A stretch of 64,000 nt of DNA, taken from Acidobacteriaceae bacterium. Its GTDB lineage: Bacteria > Acidobacteriota > Terriglobia > Bryobacterales > Bryobacteraceae. Of the stretch, positions 41,530 to 52,402 are shown piece after piece. The notes beneath the pieces are model-generated. The model was not told the DNA's origin. It saw only the letters and a list, made by a program, of their open reading frames with translations, and did not search any database. Numbering within the stretch: the stretch's first letter is position 1; every line of letters starts with the position of its first letter. The position numbers and the translations under genes were made by a program. Where the stretch lies: assembly GCA_019240405.1 (NCBI GenBank), contig JAFAYL010000026.1, forward strand, positions 21,827-85,826, in the 5' to 3' direction.

Positions 41530-42657
41530 TTAGCGGAGCGCTCTTCCCTCCCGATGGCCGAAGTGAATCCAATGCTGCGCCGGATCGACTCCCGCTGCGG
41601 CGACATCGGGATTCGCTTTCAGATACGAATCCGGATCGAAGCCGGGAGGCAGTTTGAGTTCATCCTTCGAGTGTTCTGGAATCGCGTTATGTGGCGAAGT
41701 TTTCCGTCCAGCCGGATGCGGCCAGCGCCGCAATTGTTGACCCAAGTCCGCATACGAACGCTGTTCATCCGTTGGCGGAACCTCTATGCCATTCACCAGG
41801 TTCGGAACGCGCTGAGAATTCGAGATATCGCGAATACGTCGGTAGTAAATCGCTCCCGAGAATGGCACGGACAGGATAGGCGTGTAGTAGCAGCATCCTT
41901 CAAAGTAGTAATGCGTCACCTGGCTGTAGCGAGTGCGATTCAGATCCCGCTGCGCGGCGCCCCCGTGCAAGAGATTTGCTGCCCAGATCAGCGCCTGTCC
42001 TCTCTTGGCATGGAAATACAGCGGCTTCAAATCCAACGCTTCGACAATCGCCTCCCAGGCTTTTTCATACAGAAGGTAATGCGAGTAGGGGTTGGCGTCG
42101 AAATCGGGATTCTCCCCAATATGTTCGTTCGTAAATATAGGAAGTTTGTGCGATCCCGGGTAGTAAATGAGAGGGCCGTTATCCGCATCGATGTCTTCCA
42201 GCGCAACCCATACTCCTGCCATGAAACGTTCAGGGCAGCAGCTAAAATGAACACTATCGGAGTGAAAGTGCTGTTGCGTGCCCACTGGAAAATTTAGCGT
42301 CTGAAACGGAATCGCCCGCCTGCCGTACAGGTCTGACAACAATTTGAGGACCATGGCATTGGATGCAACCTGCTTAACCTCAGGCACCGTTTCCCAGGCA
42401 TCTTGAATTCGCAGGTTGGGAGTTTTGCCTGTCCGCCAGGCGTTCCAGTCGTACCTGTGATCGAGAGTGCGGATGATTGTCTCGGCGACGCCATTGAACT
42501 CCGGTTCGGGAAAATCGATGACCGCGAAGCCATCCTCGCGGAGTTTCCGTGCGATTCCCACCGTCTCCGAGGGCAGATTTTTGGATTTGAAGATGCTTTC
42601 GAACAGCGGCGATTCCACATCCGGAACGCCAGGCAGCGCGTTGACTACTGAGCTCAT
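41530..42657 (-). CDS. Phytanoyl-CoA dioxygenase (PhyH) family protein with added C-terminal module
   Basis: This Fe(II)/2-oxoglutarate oxygenase has 375 residues. The metal facial triad appears as 'QQHFHSDSVHFSCCPERFMA' (H-x-D) and 'ANLLHGGAAQRDLNRTRYSQ' (distal His, with Arg for 2-oxoglutarate). After the oxygenase fold the C-terminus carries 'PPGFDPDSYLKANPDVAAAG' and 'HWIHFGHREGRALR', a short module I associate with polysaccharide or glycosyltransferase proteins. Such an attachment is uncommon. ATG 42657 follows GGAG. It is the first gene of an operon with the sensor kinase and response regulator. Substrate unknown. Confidence 0.8.
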   Translation of the reverse strand: MSSVVNALPGVPDVESPLFESIFKSKNLPSETVGIARKLREDGFAVIDFPEPEFNGVAETIIRTLDHRYDWNAWRTGKTPNLRIQDAWETVPEVKQVASNAMVLKLLSDLYGRRAIPFQTLNFPVGTQQHFHSDSVHFSCCPERFMAGVWVALEDIDADNGPLIYYPGSHKLPIFTNEHIGENPDFDANPYSHYLLYEKAWEAIVEALDLKPLYFHAKRGQALIWAANLLHGGAAQRDLNRTRYSQVTHYYFEGCCYYTPILSVPFSGAIYYRRIRDISNSQRVPNLVNGIEVPPTDEQRSYADLGQQLRRWPHPAGRKTSPHNAIPEHSKDELKLPPGFDPDSYLKANPDVAAAGVDPAQHWIHFGHREGRALR

Positions 42658-42819
42658 AACTCCTGCCTCTCCTTGCTAATGGGCGTCTGGTAGGCCAGTC
42701 GACCGTTATTTTCTCATGCACGCCCGCTATGCCGAATGGCGTACGAGAAGGTAGATCTTTCGGCAGTCGCGCGGGTGGTTATTGCGCGCTCATAGTCGGT
42801 GTAGGAGAGTCTCGAGCGT

Positions 42820-44208
42820 ATGAGCGCAGATTCCGACACGGCAGCTAAATCAAATCCTCCGGCTCACGTTTCATCACCGGCACAGCAGCGCAGGCGAGGC
42901 TCGCGAAGGCGGCGCGCGATTTGGATCGGCCTGTTGTGCTTCCTGTTGTGCGGTGGCTATCTGCTGTCGCAGCGCGCGCCATCGGGACAAACACCGGACG
43001 CCACGAAAAGCGGGCAAGGTGGTGGCCGGCAGGGAAGGGTGGGGAATCGCGGCCGGCAGGGACCGGCGGTGATTCCGGTCGCGGTTGACACGGTTCGCCA
43101 AGGAGACATCGGCGTTTACATCAATGCTCTTGGAACCGTCACTCCTGTCTACACGGTTACTGTAACCAGCCGTGTTGTAGGCGAGCTGAAGGAAGTGCAT
43201 TACCGAGAGGGCCAAATCGTGCACAAGGGCGATCTGCTTGCCGTAATTGATCCGCGTCCGTATCAGGCCGTGCTAACGCAGGCGCAGGGCCAGTTGGCGC
43301 GAGATCAAGCTCTCCTGAAAAATGCATACATCGATCTCGACCGCTATAAGACGATTTATCAGCAACGCGCGATTCCCGAGCAGCAGCTCGCCACGCAGCA
43401 AGCAACGGTGGAGCAGGACGAAGGAATCGTCAAGCTGGACGAAGGAAATTTAGAGGCGGCGAAAGTAAATGTCGATTATTCGAGAATTACTGCGCCAATT
43501 ACGGGGCGTGTTGGACTGCGGCTCGTCGATCCCGGCAACATCGTGCAGGCGAACGGTACTACGGGCCTCCTGACCATCACTCAGCTTCAGCCGATTACCG
43601 TCATTTTCACGATTGCGGAAGACTATCTGTCCGATGTGACAACTCAGATGCGCGCCGGGCACAAGCTGCGTGTCGATGCTCTTGACCGTACGAATCAGAC
43701 GGAAATTGCGCAGGGGACAGTGTTGACGATCGATAACCAGGTAGATACAACGACCGGGACGGTGAAAGTGCGAGCCATTTTCTCGAACAAAGATTACCGG
43801 CTGTTCCCGAATGAATTCGTAAACGCAAAGTTGCTGGTGAGAACGCTAAGTAACGTGAACCTTATCCCGACTGCGGCCATCCAGCGGAATAACGATATCG
43901 CGTTCGTTTACGTCGTGAAAGCAGATTCGACGGTGCAGTCGCGGAATATCAGTATCGCGACCACTGAGGGCAACACGGCTGCGGTTACGGGCGTTGCGCC
44001 GGGCGAGAGGCTTGTCACTGACGGTTTCGACAAGCTGCAAGACGGAGTAAAGATTTCCGTTCGGAAACCAATCGATACGTCGAACCAGATGCGGACGCCG
44101 CGCTCGAATCAAGCAGCTACTCAAACGACGCCGCCGCCACAGGGGAACGCCAGAACCCGATTGAACACGAGCCAGCAGAATCCGCAGCAGCCGGTAAATC
44201 CTAAATGA
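42820..44208 (+). CDS. RND efflux periplasmic adaptor (MdtA-like)
   Basis: The adaptor links the inner-membrane RND pump to the outer-membrane factor. The 462-residue protein has an N-terminal anchor ('[17 protein letters not shown]'), lipoyl/barrel-sandwich ('[20 protein letters not shown]', '[20 protein letters not shown]'), a helical hairpin and the barrel ('[20 protein letters not shown]', '[14 protein letters not shown]'). The C-terminus is a Gln/Pro/Asn/Thr-rich tail. ATG 42820 after GTAGGAGA-like sequence. Its stop overlaps the next ATG (ATGA, 44205-44208). It begins a five-gene export operon. Confidence 0.92.
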   Translation: MSADSDTAAKSNPPAHVSSPAQQRRRGSRRRRAIWIGLLCFLLCGGYLLSQRAPSGQTPDATKSGQGGGRQGRVGNRGRQGPAVIPVAVDTVRQGDIGVYINALGTVTPVYTVTVTSRVVGELKEVHYREGQIVHKGDLLAVIDPRPYQAVLTQAQGQLARDQALLKNAYIDLDRYKTIYQQRAIPEQQLATQQATVEQDEGIVKLDEGNLEAAKVNVDYSRITAPITGRVGLRLVDPGNIVQANGTTGLLTITQLQPITVIFTIAEDYLSDVTTQMRAGHKLRVDALDRTNQTEIAQGTVLTIDNQVDTTTGTVKVRAIFSNKDYRLFPNEFVNAKLLVRTLSNVNLIPTAAIQRNNDIAFVYVVKADSTVQSRNISIATTEGNTAAVTGVAPGERLVTDGFDKLQDGVKISVRKPIDTSNQMRTPRSNQAATQTTPPPQGNARTRLNTSQQNPQQPVNPK

Positions 44209-47200
44209 GTCCTTCTCGCCCGTTCATTCTTCGGCCGATCGCGACATCGCTCCTGATGGCCGCAATTCTTTTGGTCGGCATTGTTGCGTATCAGCAGCTT
44301 CCGGTTTCGGCGCTGCCGGAAGTCGACTACCCGACCATGCAGGTGGTCACGTTTTATCCCGGTGCGAGCCCGGATGTGACGGCTTCTGCGATTACGGCAC
44401 CACTCGAGCGGCAGCTTGGCGAGGTTCCGGGATTGAACCAGATGCTATCGACGAGCTCTACGGGCGCTTCGGTTATCACGCTTCAATTTGCTCTCAGCCT
44501 CAATATCGACGTTGCAGAGCAGGAAGTTCAAGCGGCAATCAACGCGGCGCAAACGTTCTTGCCGGCCGATTTGCCGCTGCCGCCGATTTACAGCAAAACA
44601 AATCCGGCTGATGCGCCCATCTTGACGCTGGCGCTTACTTCTAATTCACTGCCATTGCAGCAGGTGCAAGACTACGCCGATACACGATTGGCGCAAAAGA
44701 TTTCGCAACTATCTGGGGTCGGCGCGGTTACGATCAGCGGCGGCCAGAAGAAGGCCGTACGCATACAAGTCAATCCTACTCAGCTCGCTTCCTACGGGTT
44801 GAATTTGGAAGACCTGCACACGGCGGTTTCAGCTAATAGCCTCGACGCAGCGAAAGGCAGCTTTGACGGACCGAACCAGAATTATCAAATCAATGCCAAT
44901 GATCAGCTATTAAGCGCGAACGATTACCGCCAGGTGGTTGTAGCGTATCGGAACGGCGCGCCGGTGATGCTCAAGGACGTCGCGAACGTGATCGATGGAA
45001 TTGAGAACGTCAAGCAGGCGGCTTGGATGAATCAGACGCCGGCCGTGATCGTGAACATTCAGAGGCAGCCGGGCGCCAACATCATTCAAGTAGTCGATCG
45101 GATCAAAGCAGTGCTTCCGCGCTTGCGGGCGACTATTCCGTCGTCTATCAGCCTTTCGGTTCTGACAGACAGAACGACAACAGTGCGCGCCTCAGTAGCC
45201 GATGTCGAGTTTGAACTGATGCTCTGCATCGCGCTGGTCGTGATGGTCATATTTGTTTTTCTGCGCAATGTCGCGGCCACGTTCATCCCGAGCGTAGCGG
45301 TTCCGTTGTCATTGATCGGCACGTTCGCGGTGATGTACCTGCTCGGCTACAGCCTGAACAATCTGACACTGATGGCTTTGACCATTTCGACAGGATTCGT
45401 GGTGGATGACGCCATCGTGATGATTGAAAACATCATGCGGTTTGTGGAAGAGGGCGAGGCCCCGCTAGAAGCGGCGCTAAAAGGCGCTGAGGAAATCGGC
45501 TTCACGATTATTTCTCTGACGGTTTCACTGATCGCGGTGCTGATTCCGCTTTTGTTTATGGGCGACATCACGGGTCGCCTGTTCCGCGAGTTTGCCGTGA
45601 CGCTCGCTGTGACGATTCTCGTCTCGGCGGTTGTATCTCTGACACTCACGCCGATGCTTTGCGCGCGGCTGTTGCGCCATAAAAAAGAGGCCGAGCAAGG
45701 CCGATTTTATCGGGCTTCGGAGAAAGCGTTTCAGAAAACAATTGCCTTTTACGGCCGCACATTGGAATGGGTGTTGGCGCGCCGGACGATGACTTTACTC
45801 GTGGCTGCCGGAACGCTGGCGCTTACGGTCTTTTTGTACATCGTGATTCCGAAAGGCTTTTTTCCGGTTCAGGACACAGGCGTGATCATCGGAGTCTCGG
45901 AAGCCGATCAGAGCATTTCGTTTCCGCAGATGTCTGTGCTCCAGCAGAGACTCGCAGCGGGCATCCTGAAAGATCCAGCCGTCGAAAGTCTCTCGTCCTT
46001 CATCGGTGTGGACGGTACAAATACAACTCTGAACGCAGGCCGGATTCAGATCAATCTCAAGCCGCTGGCGCAACGACACATACATGCGTCGGATATAATC
46101 CGGCGGCTGCAGCCCGATCTTGCGAAGATCGACGGGATCACGCTTTACATGCAGCCTGTTCAGGATCTGACCGTAGAAGACATCGTCAGCCGGACGGAGT
46201 ATCAATACAGTCTCGAGGATCCGGATCTGAATGAGCTTTCGCAGTATGCGGGTCAATTCGTCAACAAGCTGAAGGGTCTATCTCAACTGGCTGATGTCGC
46301 GAGCGATCTGCAGACGCACGGACTGGAGGCGTCGGTTTTTATCGATCGCGAGACTGCAATGCGGCTGGGCATCACCGCTCAGAGCATCGACAATACGCTC
46401 TACGATGCTTTTGGACAGCGGCAAGTGTCTACACTGTTCACGCAGTTGAACCAGTATCACGTGATTTTGGAAGTTCAACCGCAGTTTCAAACGCATCCTC
46501 AGCACTTGCACGATATCTACATCAAGTCGGCAACCGGCGGCGCGGTTCCGCTCAGTGCGTTTACTCAGAATTGGAACTCTTCTGAGCCCATTCTGATCAG
46601 CCACATCGGACAGTTTCCGGCAACTACAGTGTCATTCAATTTGGCCCCCGGAGCCGCTCTTGGCCAGGCTGTGAATGCCATTCGAAAAATTGAGAAGGAA
46701 ATGCCATCGCCTCCCGCAATGCAGACCTCGTTCCAGGGCACTGCGGAGGCTTTCGTTGCATCGCTCACGAATGAACCGCTGCTGATCTTGGCGGCGCTGG
46801 TTACGGTGTACATCGTGTTGGGTGTTCTGTATGAGAGCTACATTCACCCGGTCACGATTTTGTCGACTCTGCCGTCGGCCGGCGTCGGCGCGCTCCTCGC
46901 TTTAATGATCTGCGGGCAGGAATTGACGGTGGTCGCGATCATCGGAATCGTGCTGCTGATCGGAATCGTGAAGAAGAACGCGATTATGATGATCGATTTC
47001 GCTCTGGAAGCGGAGCGCAAGGAGGGGAAGAGCCCGTACGATTCGATTCTCCAAGCTTCACTTCTACGGTTCCGCCCCATCATGATGACGACGATGGCCG
47101 CGCTTTTGGGCGCTGTGCCGCTCGCCTTTGGTCAAGGGGTCGGATCGGAACTTCGCCGCCCGCTCGGGATAACGATTATCGGCGGCTTGCTTCTGAGCCA

Positions 47201-47333
47201 ACTGCTGACCCTATATACAACGCCTGTCATTTACCTCTTCTTCGATGAGCTGGCAAAGAAGTTCGCGGCTTTCCGGCATCGCAAACCGGCCGGGCAACAC
47301 GGTATGGAACCGGCCCCAGCAACGGGAGATTGA
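44205..47333 (+). CDS. RND efflux pump, inner-membrane protein (MdtB-like)
   Basis: This 1042-residue HAE1-type proton-driven exporter takes small molecules from the periplasm or inner membrane. It has twelve membrane helices and two large periplasmic loops; the N-terminus '[20 protein letters not shown]' and '[20 protein letters not shown]' are typical. The proton-relay Asp pair lies in '[20 protein letters not shown]', and '[20 protein letters not shown]' and '[20 protein letters not shown]' are conserved near the end. It overlaps the adaptor gene and precedes a second RND gene by 3 bp, an MdtBC/MuxBC-type pair in which the two proteins form a hetero-trimer. Confidence 0.95.
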   Translation: MSPSRPFILRPIATSLLMAAILLVGIVAYQQLPVSALPEVDYPTMQVVTFYPGASPDVTASAITAPLERQLGEVPGLNQMLSTSSTGASVITLQFALSLNIDVAEQEVQAAINAAQTFLPADLPLPPIYSKTNPADAPILTLALTSNSLPLQQVQDYADTRLAQKISQLSGVGAVTISGGQKKAVRIQVNPTQLASYGLNLEDLHTAVSANSLDAAKGSFDGPNQNYQINANDQLLSANDYRQVVVAYRNGAPVMLKDVANVIDGIENVKQAAWMNQTPAVIVNIQRQPGANIIQVVDRIKAVLPRLRATIPSSISLSVLTDRTTTVRASVADVEFELMLCIALVVMVIFVFLRNVAATFIPSVAVPLSLIGTFAVMYLLGYSLNNLTLMALTISTGFVVDDAIVMIENIMRFVEEGEAPLEAALKGAEEIGFTIISLTVSLIAVLIPLLFMGDITGRLFREFAVTLAVTILVSAVVSLTLTPMLCARLLRHKKEAEQGRFYRASEKAFQKTIAFYGRTLEWVLARRTMTLLVAAGTLALTVFLYIVIPKGFFPVQDTGVIIGVSEADQSISFPQMSVLQQRLAAGILKDPAVESLSSFIGVDGTNTTLNAGRIQINLKPLAQRHIHASDIIRRLQPDLAKIDGITLYMQPVQDLTVEDIVSRTEYQYSLEDPDLNELSQYAGQFVNKLKGLSQLADVASDLQTHGLEASVFIDRETAMRLGITAQSIDNTLYDAFGQRQVSTLFTQLNQYHVILEVQPQFQTHPQHLHDIYIKSATGGAVPLSAFTQNWNSSEPILISHIGQFPATTVSFNLAPGAALGQAVNAIRKIEKEMPSPPAMQTSFQGTAEAFVASLTNEPLLILAALVTVYIVLGVLYESYIHPVTILSTLPSAGVGALLALMICGQELTVVAIIGIVLLIGIVKKNAIMMIDFALEAERKEGKSPYDSILQASLLRFRPIMMTTMAALLGAVPLAFGQGVGSELRRPLGITIIGGLLLSQLLTLYTTPVIYLFFDELAKKFAAFRHRKPAGQHGMEPAPATGD

Positions 47334-47336
47334 TCG

Positions 47337-50300
47337 ATGAACCTCTCGCAGCCATTCATCGAACGACCGGTCGCAACCACGCTGCTTACGATTGGAGTCG
47401 GGCTGGCAGGTGCTGTTGCGTTTGGCCTTCTTCCGGTGTCCCCGCTTCCGCAGATTGATTTTCCAACCATATCGGTAAGCGCAGGATTGCCAGGCGCCAG
47501 CCCGGAGATCATGGCGTCCTCCGTCGCGACACCACTCGAACGGCAATTCACAAGAATCGCTGGGGTCACCGAAATGACTTCCTCTAGCTCGCTCGGACAG
47601 ACAGGCATTACGCTGCAATTCGATTTGAGCCGCAATATCGACGCGGCTGCGCGTGATGTGGAAGCCGCTATCAACGCTGCGCGAGCGTATCTCCCGGCTG
47701 ATCTTCCAATCAACCCTAGCTACCACAAAGTGAATCCGGCCGACGCGCCGATCATGATTATCGCCTTAACCTCCGACAAGCTGCCTCCGAGCGCGCTCTA
47801 TGACGCCGCATCGACGATATTGATGCAACGAATTTCGCAGATTCGGGGCGTCGGGCAGGTATTCGCGGGCGGAAGCTCGGCTCCGGCTGTGCGAATTGAC
47901 GTCAATCCTACGCAGATCAACAGCTACGGAATACAGCTAGAAAACATTAGGACCGCGATCGCGTCGCAAACCGTGAATCTCGCCAAGGGAAGTTTTTCCG
48001 ATGCGAACAAAAGCTGGCTCATCGGGGCAAATGATCAACTGATGCGCGCCAAGGATTACCGCCCTCTCATTGTCAGTTATCGCCAGCCTGCAGCTGTGAA
48101 ATTGTCCGACGTTGCAAACGTTACCGATTCCGTGCAAACGGTGCGCTCGTTAGGAATCGCCAATGGAAAACGCTCGGCTTTGCTGATCATTTACCGCCAG
48201 CCTGGGGCAAACATCATCGCGACAGTGGATGCGATCAAGGCCGCGCTTCCGAACTTGCACGCATCCGTAAATCGCGCGATCGATATGACCATCACGCTCG
48301 ATCAGACGGTTACGATCCGAGCCTCGGTTCGGGATGTCGAACGGACGCTTTTCATTTCAATTTGCCTGGTCGTGCTGGTTGTATTTCTATTTCTCCGTGA
48401 TGTTCGCTCGACGCTGATCCCGAGCGTAGCCGTGCCTGTATCGTTAATCGGCACCTGCGGTGTGATGTACCTGCTCGGCTACAGTATCGACAATTTGTCG
48501 TTGATGGCCCTGACCATCTCCACCGGTTTTGTGGTGGATGATGCCATTGTCGTGCTCGAAAACATTACTCGCTATCGCGAGCACGGCATGAGCGCGATGG
48601 AGGCGGCGCTGCGAGGAGCAAAAGAGATTGGTCCCACTGTTTTGTCCATTAGCATCTCGCTCGTCGCCGTGTTTATTCCCATTCTGCTAATGGGCGGCAT
48701 CATCGGGCGGCTGTTCCGTGAATTCGCGGTCACGTTGTCGGTCACGATCCTGGTATCGCTGCTCGTGTCGCTCACTACGACGCCGATGATGTCTTCGCGG
48801 TTATTGAGCGATGAAAAGCGGCACGGGAGGCTTTATCGAGCAAGTGAAAAGGTTTTTGAATGGATTCTGAAAGGGTATGAGCACAGCTTGGCTTGGGTCC
48901 TGCGAAATTCCGCGCTCGTTCTTCTGATCGCTATAGCGACTCTTTGTCTGAATATTTATCTCTACATCATCGTTCCCAAGGGTTTCTTTCCACAGCAGGA
49001 CACCGGACGCATCGCCGGCAGCTTTCTCGGCGATCAGAGCACTTCTTTTCAATCGATGAGCGCCAAGATTGCAGCACTCTGCAAAGTCGTGCAAGCCGAT
49101 CCGGGCGTTGCGACTATCCAGGCATTCTCGGGCGGGGGTGGCGGGACCACGATAAACACGGGACGGACGTTCATCGCTCTCAAGCCTCTGAATGAACGAA
49201 AAGCCACTGCCGATCAAATTATCGCCCGGCTCCGGCCCAAGCTAAATTCCATTCCGGGCGTAACTCTATATCTCCAGGCAACTCAGGATCTGAGGATCGG
49301 CGGGCGGCAAAGCGCGGCGCAATATCAGTACACGCTGCAGAGCGACACTCTTACCGAATTGATCCACTGGGCGCCTCTTTTGACGAATTTGATGAAGCGA
49401 ATGCCGGAATTGACCGACGTGAACAGCGATCAGCAGAACAACGGGCTCGAAGCAAACCTAGTGATTGACCGACCCACGGCAGCAAGACTCGGCATCACAC
49501 CGCAAACTATCGACAACGTGCTCTACGACGCATTCGGAGAGCGCGAGGTCGCCAGGACTTACAGCTCGATGAACCAGTACTTCGTAGTGATCGAGGTGAA
49601 TCCGGAGTTCTGGCAGAATCCGGATGGTCTGCGCGAGATATATGTGAATTCATCGGCCGGCCGTCCTGTGCCGCTCGCTGCGTTTACTCATTTTCAACCC
49701 GCAACAGCAGCGTTGGCGGTGACGCACTCGGGCGTGTTTCCATCTGTAACGATCTCATTCAATCTCGCGCCCAATGTGTCCTTGGGACAAGCCGTGCAGG
49801 CGATCAAGGCGGTGGAGCAGAAGGCCGGAATGCCGACAACGATCACGACAAACTTTTCGGGAACCGCGCAGGCCTTTCAATCCTCGCTCGCAAATGAGCC
49901 GATGCTGATTGCTGCCGCGCTGGCCGCGGTTTACATCGTGCTCGGAATTCTTTATGAAAGCTATATTCACCCCATTACGATTTTGTCGACCCTTCCCTCG
50001 GCCGGAGTTGGCGCCATTCTCGCGCTCATGATCACCCACACAGATCTGAGCGTAATTGCTTTGATCGGCATCATTTTGCTTATTGGAATCGTGAAAAAGA
50101 ACGCGATCATGATGATCGATTTCGCGCTGGAGGTGGAGCGGCGCGGACATAAGACTTCAAAAGAAGCGGTGTTCGAGGCGTGCTTGTTGCGTTTTCGGCC
50201 CATCATGATGACCACCATGGCTGCGCTGCTCGGAGGGCTGCCGCTCGCTCTTGGCACGGGCACCGGCTCCGAATTGCGGCGGCCGCTAGGGATCACGATT

Positions 50301-50447
50301 GTGGGCGGGCTGATTGTGAGTCAGGCGCTGACACTCTTCACCACGCCGGTCATTTATCTCTATATGGATCGATTCAGTTTATGGCTTTCCAGGCTTCGCG
50401 GCCGCTTGCCTGAAGCACCTGTGGAAGCTGTGGAGCCCGCCGGTTAG
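47337..50447 (+). CDS. RND efflux pump, second inner-membrane protein (MdtC-like)
   Basis: The 1036-residue paralogue of the preceding protein has '[20 protein letters not shown]' (Asp pair intact), 'VPKGFFPQQDTGRIAGSFLG' and '[20 protein letters not shown]'. Two RND proteins in tandem after one adaptor are diagnostic of MdtABC/MuxABC-type systems, in which the two proteins assemble in unequal ratio. E. coli MdtABC exports bile salts, novobiocin and similar compounds; substrates here are not predictable. ATG 47337. It is followed by the STAS-like gene after 8 bp. Confidence 0.95.
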   Translation: MNLSQPFIERPVATTLLTIGVGLAGAVAFGLLPVSPLPQIDFPTISVSAGLPGASPEIMASSVATPLERQFTRIAGVTEMTSSSSLGQTGITLQFDLSRNIDAAARDVEAAINAARAYLPADLPINPSYHKVNPADAPIMIIALTSDKLPPSALYDAASTILMQRISQIRGVGQVFAGGSSAPAVRIDVNPTQINSYGIQLENIRTAIASQTVNLAKGSFSDANKSWLIGANDQLMRAKDYRPLIVSYRQPAAVKLSDVANVTDSVQTVRSLGIANGKRSALLIIYRQPGANIIATVDAIKAALPNLHASVNRAIDMTITLDQTVTIRASVRDVERTLFISICLVVLVVFLFLRDVRSTLIPSVAVPVSLIGTCGVMYLLGYSIDNLSLMALTISTGFVVDDAIVVLENITRYREHGMSAMEAALRGAKEIGPTVLSISISLVAVFIPILLMGGIIGRLFREFAVTLSVTILVSLLVSLTTTPMMSSRLLSDEKRHGRLYRASEKVFEWILKGYEHSLAWVLRNSALVLLIAIATLCLNIYLYIIVPKGFFPQQDTGRIAGSFLGDQSTSFQSMSAKIAALCKVVQADPGVATIQAFSGGGGGTTINTGRTFIALKPLNERKATADQIIARLRPKLNSIPGVTLYLQATQDLRIGGRQSAAQYQYTLQSDTLTELIHWAPLLTNLMKRMPELTDVNSDQQNNGLEANLVIDRPTAARLGITPQTIDNVLYDAFGEREVARTYSSMNQYFVVIEVNPEFWQNPDGLREIYVNSSAGRPVPLAAFTHFQPATAALAVTHSGVFPSVTISFNLAPNVSLGQAVQAIKAVEQKAGMPTTITTNFSGTAQAFQSSLANEPMLIAAALAAVYIVLGILYESYIHPITILSTLPSAGVGAILALMITHTDLSVIALIGIILLIGIVKKNAIMMIDFALEVERRGHKTSKEAVFEACLLRFRPIMMTTMAALLGGLPLALGTGTGSELRRPLGITIVGGLIVSQALTLFTTPVIYLYMDRFSLWLSRLRGRLPEAPVEAVEPAG

Positions 50448-50455
50448 GAACGCAC

Positions 50456-50731
50456 ATGGAGACGCACTACAAGATCGTCATAGAGCCGCACGCTGCAGAA
50501 CGTGCCGTGACTCTTCTGCTCAATGGCAAGTTCAGCGAGGACGCACTCCCTGAACTGGAACAATCTATCGCAGAAGCGCGTGATGCGCATAAACGCATCT
50601 ACATTGACCTCAGCGAGGTTACTCTCGTCGACCGAAAGGCCGTTCAATATTTTTCGAATCAAGCAGGGCAGGATGTCGAGCTAGTGAATTGTCCGATTTA
50701 TCTGCGCCGCTGGATTATGGCGGGTGACTGA
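50456..50731 (+). CDS. STAS-like small protein within the efflux operon
   Basis: The 91-residue protein reads 'VTLLLNGKFSEDALPELEQS', 'HKRIYIDLSEVTLVDRKAVQ' and 'DVELVNCPIYLRRWIM', the strand-helix pattern of a STAS/anti-anti-sigma domain (I-Y-I-D-L-S-x-V). The canonical phosphorylated D-S-x-G site is V-D-R-K here, so phosphorylation is unlikely. It might be a scaffold or nucleotide-binding regulator. It sits between the second RND gene and the outer-membrane gene, and its stop overlaps the next start (TGATG, shared A), so it is probably made with the pump. No known efflux operon requires one. Confidence 0.7.
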   Translation: METHYKIVIEPHAAERAVTLLLNGKFSEDALPELEQSIAEARDAHKRIYIDLSEVTLVDRKAVQYFSNQAGQDVELVNCPIYLRRWIMAGD

Positions 50732-52401
50732 TGAAACTGATAACGAAATTCCATCCGGACGCGGCCGTCTTGGCATTGGTTTTGCTCTTGCTGGACTCGT
50801 GCAATCCGGGTCCGAAATACGTGAAGCCTACGGCAGCCGCGCCTTCAGCTTTCAAGGAGGCAATCCCGCAGGAATATAAGGAAGGGACTGGCTGGAAGAT
50901 TGCGCAACCCGGCGATGACAAGATCCGAGGGAAGTGGTGGGAGATGTACGGCGACTCTCAATTGAATGCGCTCGAAGAACAGGTGGCGATTTCGAATCAG
51001 AACATTGCTAGCGCTGAGGCGAATTTCCGTGCGGCTCGCACCTTGGTGGCGCAGGCGAGAGCGGCTCTGTTTCCGACGGTTACGGCGGGACCATCCGTCA
51101 CGACTTCCCACTTTTCTCAAACCTCGAGAAGCTCGAGTGTTCTGTTACCAGGCGGGGCAACCACGTCTGGCTCTACGGGAACGACTACGGGGACAACGAC
51201 AGGAACAACAACGGGGACAACTACTGGTGTAACTTCCGGCACAACAACGGGGACGACTAGCGGGACGGTATCGGGGATTGGTGGATCTTCCGCAATTCCC
51301 GGCGTAATCACCACTTATTCTTTGCCTATCGATGTTTCTTACGAGCTCGATTTATGGCACAGGATTCGGAATACTATCGCGGCAAACGCATTTCAAGCGC
51401 AAGCGAGCGCCGCCGATGTTGCGACGGCGCTCCTAAGCACACAAGCCGAGGTCGCTCAAGATTATTTTCAGGTGCGTGCGCTCGATGAGCAGAAGAGGGT
51501 TTTGTCAGAGACGCTCGAAAACTATCGTAGGAATGTCGAGCTGACCATGACGCGCTTCAAAGGCGGGATTGCTTCTGAAGAGGATGTGGCGCAGGCACAG
51601 AATCAACTTGATACCGCGACGGCGCAGGCTACCGATTTAGGCGTGGCGAGAGCGCAGAATGAGCATGCGATCGCAATGCTGATCGGGAAACCGCCCGCGG
51701 CGTTCTCATTGGCGGTTGCAGAATTCAAGCCGAAGCCCCCGCCGGTTCCGGTGGCCGTGCCCTCAGAGCTACTCGAAAGGCGGCCTGATATTGCGGCTGC
51801 GGAGCGGAGGGTTGCTGCGGCGAATGCTCAGATCGGCGTAGCGAGGGCAGCATATTATCCGAGATTGGTGCTGAGCGCCTCGGGCGGGCTTCAAACATCG
51901 AGTTTCGCGAAGTGGTTCACGTGGCCGAGCCGCTTCTGGTCGGTTGGGCCTCAGCTTTCAGAAACCTTGTTTGATGCAGGCGCGCGGCATGCTCAGACTC
52001 AGCAGGCACAGGCTCAATACGAGCAGACCGTGGCGAATTACCGGCAAACCGCGCTGACCGCGTTTCAAGCTGTTGAAGATAATTTGTCCACACTGCGGAT
52101 TCTCGCGCAAGAGGTGGTCGAGGAGCATGCGGCGATTCGCTCGGCGAGCCGTTTTCTCGATTTGTCATTGACCCGGTACAGGGGCGGGGTGGACAGCTAT
52201 CTGAACGTGATCACAGCGCAGAACACGGTGTTGACTGCGCGGGAATCCGAGACGCAGATTCAGGCCCGCCAGATGGTCGCAAGCGTTGGCCTGGTGATGG
52301 CTCTAGGAGGCGGATGGGAGACTAGTCAATTGCCGCAAGTGGCGCAGTTCAGTTCGGCGAAGGCGGCGGGGAGTGGAGGGGCAGCCGGAGGGCAGCAGTG
52401 A
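50731..52401 (+). CDS. RND efflux outer-membrane factor (NodT/OprM-like)
   Basis: This 556-residue TolC-family lipoprotein has the lipobox 'LLLLDSCNPGPKYVKP' and the NodT pattern 'WWEMYGDSQLNALEEQVAIS', 'ASAEANFRAARTLVAQARAA', then 'LDLWHRIRNTIAANAFQAQA' and a second half with 'RRPDIAAAERRVAAANAQIG' and 'LTRYRGGVDSYLNVITAQN'. Within the first half, residues 149-182 are a Thr/Gly-rich repeat absent from ordinary members. It completes the operon as the outer-membrane channel. ATG 50731 overlaps the STAS gene stop. Confidence 0.92.
   Translation: MKLITKFHPDAAVLALVLLLLDSCNPGPKYVKPTAAAPSAFKEAIPQEYKEGTGWKIAQPGDDKIRGKWWEMYGDSQLNALEEQVAISNQNIASAEANFRAARTLVAQARAALFPTVTAGPSVTTSHFSQTSRSSSVLLPGGATTSGSTGTTTGTTTGTTTGTTTGVTSGTTTGTTSGTVSGIGGSSAIPGVITTYSLPIDVSYELDLWHRIRNTIAANAFQAQASAADVATALLSTQAEVAQDYFQVRALDEQKRVLSETLENYRRNVELTMTRFKGGIASEEDVAQAQNQLDTATAQATDLGVARAQNEHAIAMLIGKPPAAFSLAVAEFKPKPPPVPVAVPSELLERRPDIAAAERRVAAANAQIGVARAAYYPRLVLSASGGLQTSSFAKWFTWPSRFWSVGPQLSETLFDAGARHAQTQQAQAQYEQTVANYRQTALTAFQAVEDNLSTLRILAQEVVEEHAAIRSASRFLDLSLTRYRGGVDSYLNVITAQNTVLTARESETQIQARQMVASVGLVMALGGGWETSQLPQVAQFSSAKAAGSGGAAGGQQ
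51175..51276 (+). repeat. 12-bp minisatellite encoding a Gly-Thr repeat in the outer-membrane factor
   Basis: There are 8.5 units of about 12 bp with consensus ACxACxACxGGx (x variable), read as G-T-T-T, V-T-S-G and similar tetrapeptides. All indels would be in frame. The insert lies in the first beta-strand/coil region, probably in an exposed loop. Confidence 0.75.
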
Positions 52402-52402
52402 C

